Part shown: positions 1 to 6,532 of the stretch, piece after piece
How positions within the stretch are numbered: the first letter of the stretch is position 1
Layout of the letters: each line of letters opens with the position of its first letter
Assembly: GCA_038108155.1 (NCBI GenBank)
Contig: JAYNHP010000041.1
Location: forward strand, 1-15,880
DNA length: 15,880 bases
Origin: MED-G20 sp038108155
Lineage (GTDB): Bacteria; Bacteroidota; Bacteroidia; Flavobacteriales_D; Parvicellaceae
Reading direction: 5' to 3'
Notes under the pieces: model-generated
The model's input: only the letters and a program-made list of their open reading frames with translations
Told to the model about the DNA's origin: nothing
Database searches by the model: none
Position numbers and translations under genes: made by a program

Positions 1-1232
1 AGAAACAATGGAAATTTAAATATATAATTTGGAGGAGTAAGAGGTTTAGAATATGCTCCTAATTGAACAGTGTAAAAAACTTCTTGAAACTCAGACGAGT
101 CTGAAATACTAGATGTTCTAAGTCTTGGATCTAAGTAGGTGATATTAGACATAAATTGCTCTGGGTCAGATGGGTTGGTAAGAGCAATAAATTTTTGAAT
201 TTTATCATTTATTATTTTTATTGAGTCCAGTTTTCTTATCGAATCGAGATTAATCTTCTTAATTCTATTTTTTAAGATTTGTTTAATATTTGTGTCAATT
301 TGAATTGTATCATTTAGAGCCTCTTTAGAGTTTTCAAAAATAAAATCATCCTCCTTATCTACAATAAAATTTACTGAGTCTAGCCCTTTGTTAGAGTCTA
401 ATTTATTTTGAAAAAGGTTTTCTTCATTGTTAGATAGAGTTTCAATTGCATCATCACTTGAACTATCATTCTCATGGTAAAAATCCTCAGTAATTGAGTC
501 CAGTTTTCTTATCGAATCGAGATTAATCTTCTTAATTCTATTTTTTAAGATTTGTTTAATATTTGTGTCAATTTGAATTGTATCATTTAGAGCCTCTTTA
601 GAGTTTTCAAAAATAAAATCATCCTCCTTATCTACAATAAAATTTACTGAGTCTAGCCCTTTGTTAGAGTCTAATTTATTTTGAAAAAGGTTTTCTTCAT
701 TGTTAGATAGAGTTTTAATTGTATCATCACTTAAACTATCATTCTCATGGTAAAAATCCTCAGTATTTGTAGATTTATATCGTAAACTAGAATCATAATT
801 TACTAAAGCTGGAGTGACAATAAGACTATCTAATTCTACATCATTTATCAGATCAAATTTATCTTGAGTCTGTATATTATCATTATTTTTTATCCCAAAA
901 GACACTATAAAAACATCAGGATTACCATCATTAATTAGTAAATTCTTCATATTTAAAGCGCTTGAATAGTTTTTGTATTTTCCTACAAAATATTTAATCA
1001 AATCATTACCCTTATAAAACATTAAAGGATATTTTGTAATTGGGTTTTTGGAGTCAATCATTTTTTTGAAAACACCAATTTGAACAGAAAAATATGGTAG
1101 TGAAAGTTTACTAGAGTCTATCAAGCTAAATATTTCTACATTAGGATTATCTTCCTTAATGTCATTAATATTCTGAGAAAACAGAGTTAAATTTGGAAAA
1201 ATTAAAATTAAAATTATGAGCCAGAATTTCAA
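1..1232 (-). CDS. Secreted two-module SPOR-like protein (3' end outside window)
   Basis: The reading frame stays open from a TTG at 1232 to the left edge (410 codons), with an in-frame TAA at 1236-1238 just upstream; no ATG is available near the N-terminus. Residues 1-20 (LKFWLIILILIFPNLTLFSQ, first residue read as Met) form a signal peptide. Residues ~46-113 (PYFSVQIGVF ... IKYFVGKY ... DVFIVSFG) look like a SPOR fold as seen in Bacteroidota proteins: a VQIGxF strand, a YFVGxY strand, a helix and a final VxF strand. A second copy starts near residue 385 (FYTVQLGAYSKP) and runs off the window. Between them lies an acidic, Asp/Ser/Asn-rich linker carrying a 91-residue tandem duplication. SPOR domains usually bind denuded peptidoglycan glycan, so an envelope location is likely. 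The family call rests on motif resemblance only. No Shine-Dalgarno sequence is seen. Confidence 0.7.
   Translation of the reverse strand, partial: MKFWLIILILIFPNLTLFSQNINDIKEDNPNVEIFSLIDSSKLSLPYFSVQIGVFKKMIDSKNPITKYPLMFYKGNDLIKYFVGKYKNYSSALNMKNLLINDGNPDVFIVSFGIKNNDNIQTQDKFDLINDVELDSLIVTPALVNYDSSLRYKSTNTEDFYHENDSLSDDTIKTLSNNEENLFQNKLDSNKGLDSVNFIVDKEDDFIFENSKEALNDTIQIDTNIKQILKNRIKKINLDSIRKLDSITEDFYHENDSSSDDAIETLSNNEENLFQNKLDSNKGLDSVNFIVDKEDDFIFENSKEALNDTIQIDTNIKQILKNRIKKINLDSIRKLDSIKIINDKIQKFIALTNPSDPEQFMSNITYLDPRLRTSSISDSSEFQEVFYTVQLGAYSKPLTPPNYIFKFPLF
220..492 (-). repeat. 273-bp in-frame tandem duplication, copy B
   Basis: This is one of two head-to-tail copies, the other being 493-765. By eye the copies differ at only three positions, all in the 441-472 / 714-745 part (caattgca versus taattgta, and ttgaac versus ttaaac). 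The unit is 91 codons, so the frame is kept. It encodes the acidic linker of the SPOR-like protein, beginning around TEDFYHENDS and ending around LDSIRKLDSI. Confidence 0.95.
493..765 (-). repeat. 273-bp in-frame tandem duplication, copy A
   Basis: This is the partner of 220-492 at the same length. It encodes about residues 157-247 of the SPOR-like protein, and the other copy about 248-338. The copies are directly adjacent with no spacer. The three mismatches show they are two real copies that have begun to diverge, not one sequence duplicated in silico. Confidence 0.95.
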
Positions 1233-1392
1233 AATTTAAAAATTATAATATTTTGTTAATTTAAGAAAGATAACTCTTTTTAAAAATAAATGGCTATCAT
1301 TTAAAAGGAAACACAAGTCTACATGGGCTAAGGATGGGCAATTAATCAATAACAATTGATTTAAATTAATAGATTAAAATTATTTTTTAAAA

Positions 1393-1422
1393 TTGGTATC
1401 TGTCTTACAGAAAGTAGGTTAA
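1393..1422 (+). promoter_or_regulatory. Candidate Bacteroidota-type promoter
   Basis: TTG at 1393-1395 is followed by 19 nt and then TAGGTTAA at 1415-1422. The Bacteroidota vegetative promoter is TTG, about 19-21 nt, TAnnTTTG. The -33 element and spacing fit; the -7 element keeps TAnnTT but loses the final TG. It would give a leader of roughly 95 nt before the ATG at 1525. Such matches are common by chance in AT-rich DNA. Confidence 0.3.
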
Positions 1423-1424
1423 TT

Positions 1425-1440
1425 TAGGTGAATTCACCTA
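1425..1440. promoter_or_regulatory. Perfect 16-bp palindrome, possible operator
   Basis: TAGGTGAATTCACCTA is its own reverse complement over all 16 bases and is relatively GC-containing for this AT-rich spacer. It begins 3 nt after the candidate -7 element, where transcription would start. That is a natural place for a repressor dimer to bind. The regulator is unknown and the role is inferred. Confidence 0.4.
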
Positions 1441-1524
1441 TTATTAGGATATAAATTTACTGTAAGAGGAGCAAATTAAAACATATTTAAAAAACATTTA
1501 TTACATTAAATTAAAGGAACTTTG

Positions 1525-2484
1525 ATGAAATATTATATAATATTTTCCTTATTAGTATTTAGCCTACAGGGGTTTTCAAGAATAACTCCCCCTAATATTA
1601 GTATAGATGAAATTTTCATTAAGCTAAAAGAGTTTAATGATCCTACAATTACAAGGAATTTTAAAGGTGATTTTTTTAAAAACCTAAGATTTCAAAACGA
1701 TTCAGTAGCATATTTTAATCCAAATGGCACTCTTCATTTGTTCAAAATAAAATTTAAAAGTAATACTGTTAGTGTAGAGAAACTAAGTAAGGGTATTTAC
1801 CACGGAAGTACATTCAATAGATATTTCTTCAATAATGAAAATAAACTTTATTCATTTGGAGGAGAAGGTCTTTGGGCTTCATGTTCAAAACTTTTAGAAT
1901 TTAATAATAAAAATAGAGAGTGGTTTAAAATAGAAATTAAAAATTACCCTTTCAATGCAGGGAAAATAATATCCTCATGGTTAATAAATAACAAGTTAAA
2001 CGTACTACTTACTCTAAATAGTAATAATAGATCTAAAAAATTCAATTTTTTATTTGGAGAAATTGACATGAATACCTTTTCATTCACAGAAATTGGTGGA
2101 TTTATTTCAATGTACAGCCCCGATCTCTCATTTGGAAATAGGAATATTATTGGAGAATCTAACAGGTATATAGTTTATGAAAACAGTACTTTGGAAAAGT
2201 GCCACTACGGTATTTTTGATAAAAAATCTGGTGAAAGGCTCTTTACTAATTTATTAAAAGATATTCCTTGTGTTGATGGTATTTCTTATGTTTATTTAAA
2301 GGATAGTACACTTTTTTATAGAAATTCTAACAATGAATTATCCTCTATTGTAATTAATGAATCGAATATTTATGAAAGGTTTCCTATGAAAGAGATATAC
2401 TACGATAGAATCTCAGAAAATAGAATTTATAAAATATCAGCATATGCAATTGTATTTATTATTTTATGTGGTTTAATTATTTTA
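1525..2484 (+). CDS. Exported Kelch-like protein with C-terminal TM (truncated by gap)
   Basis: I chose ATG 1525 over the preceding in-frame TTG 1522 because AAGGA at 1514-1518 sits about 6 nt upstream of it. 320 codons are readable before the N gap. Residues 1-18 (MKYYIIFSLLVFSLQGFS) are a signal peptide. A beta-rich ectodomain follows. Residues ~93-140 resemble a Kelch blade: YHGSTFNRYFF, then NKLYSFGGEGLW, then LLEFNNKNREW. Residues ~303-320 (KISAYAIVFIILCGLIIL) form a transmembrane helix right at the gap. A cytoplasmic output domain such as an HTH or kinase could follow, but that is inference. The nine codons after the gap that happen to stay open to a stop at 2614-2616 overlap the opposite gene's 3' end and cannot be trusted. 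I do not recognise a named family. Confidence 0.65.
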
Positions 2485-2584
2485 NNNNNNNNNNNNNNNN
2501 NNNNNNNNNNNNNNNNNNNNNNNNNNNNNNNNNNNNNNNNNNNNNNNNNNNNNNNNNNNNNNNNNNNNNNNNNNNNNNNNNNNN
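2485..2584. other. 100-N assembly gap
   Basis: This is a run of exactly 100 N. That is a common scaffold placeholder length, so the true distance and reading frame across it are unknown. It hides the 3' end of the Kelch-like gene and any convergent terminator shared with the lipoprotein gene ending at 2590. Confidence 0.95.
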
Positions 2585-2589
2585 TATCT

Positions 2590-3003
2590 TTAGTAGATAG
2601 AATTAAAAGTTCCTAAAAATTGATTTACCAATAAAGAATCGTGAATTTCGATTGGGGTAAGTTCAAGTTCATCAAAAGGCTTTGCAGCTGTCGTATTTTG
2701 GTTCTGATTTTTCACTTTATAATCATAAGTACCATTTATTGTAGAATCTTCAAAGCTTACAGTTAAGACACCCCTGTCAGTGTTCCACTTTCCATACCAA
2801 GAAAGATTGCCTCTTGTATAGGAAATATCACCATCAAATACAAAGAAAATCGAAGCAGTAATTTCTGCTCCGCTTACTTGTTCTATTTGAACAGTAGTCC
2901 ACTCTCCTTGAAGTCTCGAGTCATGAGGTTTTCTTCTGCAAACTATAAGACAACAAAGGATAAACAAAATTAATAATCCTCTATACATTTTTATTATAGT
3001 CAT
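2590..3003 (-). CDS. Small lipocalin-like putative lipoprotein
   Basis: The product has 137 residues. ATG 3003 overlaps the stop of the phosphatase gene by one base (TAATG), which suggests translational coupling; an ATG five codons in (2988) is an alternative. Residues 1-22 form a hydrophobic signal ending LIVC22, a lipobox-like site with an unusual Val at -1; C17 and C18 also lie in the segment. The mature part has a lipocalin-like pattern: RLQGEW near the start, FFVFDGDISY, WYGKWNTDRGVLTVSF, NGTYDYKV and ELELTPI. These are alternating strands, as in small Bacteroidota lipocalin-like lipoproteins. Such proteins may bind a small ligand at the envelope, but the ligand is unknown. The gene is co-transcribed with the phosphatase by position. 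Confidence is high that it is a gene and moderate on the fold. Confidence 0.75.
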   Translation of the reverse strand: MTIIKMYRGLLILFILCCLIVCRRKPHDSRLQGEWTTVQIEQVSGAEITASIFFVFDGDISYTRGNLSWYGKWNTDRGVLTVSFEDSTINGTYDYKVKNQNQNTTAAKPFDELELTPIEIHDSLLVNQFLGTFNSIY

Positions 3004-4997
3004 TAAATTATTCTTACTCCCATTACACAGACATCATCTATTTGTTCGTAATTATTTATCCAAGAAGAAAACTCTTCATCTAACATTACCAACTGTTCCT
3101 CCTCATTTTCTTTACTCATTTTTAAAAGCTGTTTCTTAAATTTAGCTGCCATATACTTTTTACCTTTTTGTCCTCCAAATTGATCTTGATAACCATCTGA
3201 ATAAATATAAAGCATATCTCCTTTTTTAAGTTTTACTTTATGTTTGGTAAATGGTTTTTTATCCCCCAATAATAATCCGACAGGCTGATGGTCTCCCCTA
3301 TAGGTTTTCAATTTTTCCTCACTGATGTGAATAAGAGAATTGTGAGCACCAGAAAACTCTACGATTTTATTTTTCATATTTAGTTTGCATAACGAAATAT
3401 CCATTCCATCTTTTTGTGCACCTTCTTCTTCTTGATTTAAAGATTTGATTATCTGAGTCCTCATTTCAAATAATATTTTATCTGTATCCTTAATCCCTTT
3501 TTCTATAATAATTTCATTTAGTAAGGATGTCCCAATCATACTCATAAATGCACCTGGTACTCCATGTCCTGTACAGTCTGCAACTGTAAAAAAAATATTC
3601 TCCTGCTGGTCTTTATAAATCCAATAAAAGTCTCCTGAAACTACATCTTTAGGCTTGAAAAAAATAAAACTTTTGGGTAAAGTATCTTTTAAATAAACCG
3701 AAGAAGTCATCATGGCATCTTGAATTCTTTTGGCATAGTTGATGCTATCGGTAATCTCATGTTGCTTTTCTTCAATTACTAGCTTTTGCTTTTTAGTAGT
3801 ATTGAGCTGCTTATAAACAAGTCCTAAAAATCCAATTACTAATATTATTCCTACAAAAAGTACTCCCTCAATAATCTTTTGGGTTTTAATTTCTTCTTCT
3901 TTGGCTTTAGTTTCTGCTTGTTGTACCAAAATTTCATCTAAATGTTTTAAACTATCCAATTGCTTTTTCGTTTCATATTCTTGATTATACTTAATCTTTA
4001 CTACTTCTTGATCTGCACTAAGCTTTTCTAAGGTATCCTTTAACTCATTATATAATTCATAATTTTTTAAAGCCTTTGTTGAATTTTTGAGCTTTTTAAA
4101 TAGATTATATTTAAAAAAATAAAGTGAAAGATCTCCCTTATCTCCGTTTAACTCGTTAGTTAGTTTTAGCGCTTTATTTACCATTTTTAATGATTTTTCA
4201 TATTTCTTTTCATCAAATAAAACTTCGGCTAAAAGACTAAAGTACGCTGCTTGACCTTTCAGATTATTTTTCTCAACATCTAAATTGTATGCTTTATTTA
4301 AAAATATTTTAGCAGAATCTATTTGATTTTCAGAAATTAAGTGAGAAGCCATTCTTCTGTAAAGGCCAGATAAATCATAAGATTCAGAATGTTTTTGGGA
4401 AAGATTGATAGCTTCTTTTAAAAAATATAAGCCAGAATCGGGTTTTTGTAAAATAAAAGATTCATAGCTTAAATTATTTAATGTAACAATTTCAAGGGAG
4501 GTATCTTTTACTAAATTAAATAGGTTATGGTTTTTTGTATATGTATTAAAAGCTTTTTGGTTCTCGTTGGCAGAGCTATAAATTGTTCCTAAATTATTGT
4601 TTTCAATTGTTATACCTCTTAAATCATTAATTTCTTGGTATAACTTTAATGATTCTTGATAAAGCTCAAGAGCTTCTTTCACTCTACCTGATTCTGAAAA
4701 AATAACTCCTTTAATATTTATAGCTCGAGCTATTTTTGAAGTAATTTTCTTTTTTTTTGCTAATTCTAGAGATTTTTCACAGTAAAATAGTGCTGTATCA
4801 ATATTGTAATTTCTCAAAAGCCATATTGCTTTATTTAAAGCTTCTAATCTTAAAGTATCATTAATTCCACTATCACGCCATACATTTAAATAATTTTTTA
4901 TTTCATTTCCCTCTTTAGCTTCAAGTTGTGCAGATAAACTAAAGTTTACTGAAAAAAATAAACAAAAAATAAAGTAAGATATTTTATTTAAACTCAT
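3003..4997 (-). CDS. TPR-repeat membrane protein with SpoIIE-type PP2C phosphatase domain
   Basis: The product has 664 residues. A signal peptide (MSLNKISYFIFCLFFSVNFSLSAQ) is followed by TPR repeats over ~30-340 (e.g. GRVKEALELYQESLKLYQ), then a charged coiled coil, one transmembrane helix at ~374-395 (GVLFVGIILVIGFLGLVY) and a second short coiled coil. A cytoplasmic SpoIIE/RsbU-type PP2C domain spans ~448-664. Metal-site acidic residues are present: D456 in SGDFYW, D474 in ADCTGHGVPGAFMS, D601 in YSDGYQDQFGG, and D654-D655 in DDVCVMG. The enzyme therefore looks active. The family is a Ser/Thr phosphatase acting on anti-sigma-factor antagonists or similar partners; no partner gene is visible here. 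The periplasmic TPR part probably senses a protein or envelope signal. The gene overlaps the lipoprotein gene by one base and starts only 3 nt after the relic of a second phosphatase. Confidence 0.9.
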   Translation of the reverse strand: MSLNKISYFIFCLFFSVNFSLSAQLEAKEGNEIKNYLNVWRDSGINDTLRLEALNKAIWLLRNYNIDTALFYCEKSLELAKKKKITSKIARAINIKGVIFSESGRVKEALELYQESLKLYQEINDLRGITIENNNLGTIYSSANENQKAFNTYTKNHNLFNLVKDTSLEIVTLNNLSYESFILQKPDSGLYFLKEAINLSQKHSESYDLSGLYRRMASHLISENQIDSAKIFLNKAYNLDVEKNNLKGQAAYFSLLAEVLFDEKKYEKSLKMVNKALKLTNELNGDKGDLSLYFFKYNLFKKLKNSTKALKNYELYNELKDTLEKLSADQEVVKIKYNQEYETKKQLDSLKHLDEILVQQAETKAKEEEIKTQKIIEGVLFVGIILVIGFLGLVYKQLNTTKKQKLVIEEKQHEITDSINYAKRIQDAMMTSSVYLKDTLPKSFIFFKPKDVVSGDFYWIYKDQQENIFFTVADCTGHGVPGAFMSMIGTSLLNEIIIEKGIKDTDKILFEMRTQIIKSLNQEEEGAQKDGMDISLCKLNMKNKIVEFSGAHNSLIHISEEKLKTYRGDHQPVGLLLGDKKPFTKHKVKLKKGDMLYIYSDGYQDQFGGQKGKKYMAAKFKKQLLKMSKENEEEQLVMLDEEFSSWINNYEQIDDVCVMGVRII

Positions 4998-5000
4998 ATT

Positions 5001-5100
5001 CTATACTTTTCTAACACTCATAACACAAACATTATATATTTATTCATAATCTTTTTTCCATGAAGAAATCTCTCATCCAAAATAGCTAATTGTTTGTATT
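5001..5100 (-). pseudogene. 3'-terminal relic of a second SpoIIE-type phosphatase
   Basis: Read on the minus strand, this stretch aligns with the last ~32 codons of the intact neighbour. QLAILDE (5092-5072) matches QLVMLDE. After a one-base frameshift, EISSWKKDYE, then a TAA in place of Gln, then IYNVCVMSVRKV and TAG (5001-5003) match EFSSWINNYEQIDDVCVMGVRII. About half the aligned residues are identical. The two metal-binding Asp residues are replaced by Tyr and Asn. Nothing of the rest of the phosphatase remains, since the upstream sequence turns into a lipoprotein-like start. Its stop lies 3 nt before the ATG of the intact gene, so the two were probably adjacent tandem paralogues. Confidence 0.75.
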
Positions 5101-5153
5101 GAACAATTACAACCTATTATTGTTGTAAATAATAAAACAAAAATATTTTTCAT
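5073..5153 (-). pseudogene. 26-residue lipoprotein-like signal peptide ORF fused to the relic
   Basis: ATG 5153 opens MKNIFVLLFTTIIGCNCSI, a textbook lipoprotein signal (lipobox IIGC, Cys15) ending at TGA 5073-5075 after 26 residues. Its last codons overlap the phosphatase relic in another frame. The simplest reading is the start of a lipoprotein gene that lost its body when a deletion joined it to the phosphatase 3' end. It might still be translated as a tiny lipopeptide, but no evidence favours that. Confidence 0.5.
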
Positions 5154-5416
5154 CTACATGAATTTAAGTAATAATTTGAAAAAACTGTTTTAATTAAGTA
5201 TTTACTTTAAATAGCAACAAATTAAATTCTAAAAATTCTTTTTTTTTGATTTTTTTAATGTTTTTTGGTCAAAAATGATAAATTTTCGTTGTTTTTAGTC
5301 GTTTTTTTAATTTTTTGTTGAAAACTGCTACATAAATTTAATTTAAATAATTCCTTAAAAAATCATAAAATTTAGAGGAATAAATTAATAAATTATAGTT
5401 TTATAAGTGAAAATAA
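5154..5416. other. AT-rich intergenic region before the VWA gene
   Basis: About 260 bases are dominated by A/T, with long T tracts at 5236-5330 on the plus strand. They separate the leftward relic from the rightward VWA operon, so promoters for both directions should lie here. No clean TTG-N19-TAnnTTTG match was found, and there is no ORF or strong hairpin. Confidence 0.5.
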
Positions 5417-6529
5417 ATGAAAAGCAAAGAAGGATTTATATTTAAAAAATTTGAGGCAGAAAGTCAATCTACTTTTGATAGGCTTTTTGATGTTTTCAAA
5501 GAACTAATTACACATACATCGGGAGATTTTGACGAGGCTATAAACTGGCTAAAAGAATTGGATAAAGAGTATAATCTTACCAATGAAGATTATAGCATTG
5601 AAGATTTTATAGAAGAACTTAAAGAAAAAGGGTACGTTAAAGAAGAAATTGACGTGAATGGCAACGGAAATATTTCTTTAACGGCCAAAACAGAGCAAGC
5701 ATTACGTCAACAAGCATTAAATCAAATATTTGGAAAAATCAAAAAAAATGGAATTGGCAATCATAAAAGCAACAAAAAGGGCCAAGGAGACGAACACACT
5801 GGTGACTTCAGGGCTTTTCAGTTTGGAGATTCCATAGAAAAAATTTCGGTAACTGAATCTTTGAAAAATGCCCATATAAACCATGGAATTAATGATTTTA
5901 AACTAAGTGAAAATGACTTAGTAATTGAAGAATCTTACCACAAAAGTCAGATGAGTACAGTGTTAATGGTCGACATTAGCCATAGCATGATATTATATGG
6001 TGAAGATAGAATTACACCTGCAAAAAAAGTAGCAATGGCTTTATCTGAATTTATAAAAACTAGGTATCCAAAAGACAGTATTGATATATTGGTCTTTGGT
6101 AACGATGCTTGGCCCATTGCAATTAAAGATCTTCCGTATTTGAAGGTTGGTCCCTATCACACCAATACTGTTGCTGGCTTAAGTTTAGCGATGGATATGC
6201 TTAGAAGAAAAAGAAACACCAATAAACAAATTTTTATGATTACAGATGGTAAACCAAGCTGTATAAGACTTAAAGATGGGAGGTACTATAAAAATAGTAA
6301 TGGTCTAGATCCTTATATAACAAATCAGTGTTATGCAATGGCTCAGCAAGCAAGAAGACTACATATTCCAATTACTACTTTTATGATTGCCCAAGATCCA
6401 TATCTAATGGAATTTGTCAAAAAATTTACTGAAGCCAATAAGGGGAAGGCTTTCTTTACTGGTCTACAAAATCTTGGGGAGATGATTTTTGAAGATTACG
6501 AGACTAATAGAAAAAAAAGAATAAAATAA
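5417..6529 (+). CDS. VWA (MIDAS) domain protein, partner of the AAA+ ATPase
   Basis: The product has 370 residues starting at ATG 5417. There is no signal peptide, so it is cytoplasmic. Residues 1-~175 are a charged, helical N-terminal region. The von Willebrand A domain spans ~178-345 and has a complete MIDAS: D186-I-S188-H-S190 (VDISHS), T249 in HTNTVAGL, and D277 in MITDGKPS, so it should bind a divalent metal. The C-terminus is basic (NRKKRIK). The next gene, 3 nt after the stop, encodes a MoxR/ChlI-like AAA+ ATPase. AAA+/VWA pairs work together as in magnesium chelatase (BchI/BchD), CbbQ/CbbO and RavA/ViaA: the VWA protein recruits substrate and the ATPase remodels it. The substrate cannot be told from sequence. 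Confidence 0.85.
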   Translation: MKSKEGFIFKKFEAESQSTFDRLFDVFKELITHTSGDFDEAINWLKELDKEYNLTNEDYSIEDFIEELKEKGYVKEEIDVNGNGNISLTAKTEQALRQQALNQIFGKIKKNGIGNHKSNKKGQGDEHTGDFRAFQFGDSIEKISVTESLKNAHINHGINDFKLSENDLVIEESYHKSQMSTVLMVDISHSMILYGEDRITPAKKVAMALSEFIKTRYPKDSIDILVFGNDAWPIAIKDLPYLKVGPYHTNTVAGLSLAMDMLRRKRNTNKQIFMITDGKPSCIRLKDGRYYKNSNGLDPYITNQCYAMAQQARRLHIPITTFMIAQDPYLMEFVKKFTEANKGKAFFTGLQNLGEMIFEDYETNRKKRIK

Positions 6530-6532
6530 AAA

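Larger units (their letters stand above)
1233..1524. other. Divergent intergenic region
   Basis: About 290 bases separate the minus-strand SPOR-like gene from the plus-strand Kelch-like gene. The region is AT-rich and has no convincing ORF. It holds a possible promoter and a perfect palindrome for the rightward gene (listed separately), plus a weak all-AT hairpin at 1344-1361. I see no promoter I would defend for the leftward gene. Confidence 0.6.

Noticed and set aside
1344..1361. AATCAAT-AACA-ATTGATT hairpin as a terminator
   Set aside because: The stem is 7 bp with one G-C pair per strand and no clean T tract immediately follows; expected often by chance in AT-rich DNA.
2585..2616. SLVDRIKSS as the C-terminus of the Kelch-like protein
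   Set aside because: The frame after a placeholder gap is arbitrary and the bases also encode the end of the opposite lipoprotein gene.
5236..5330. T-rich tract as an origin or regulatory RNA
   Set aside because: No repeated motif boxes, hairpin or conserved element is visible; it is simply AT-rich spacer.
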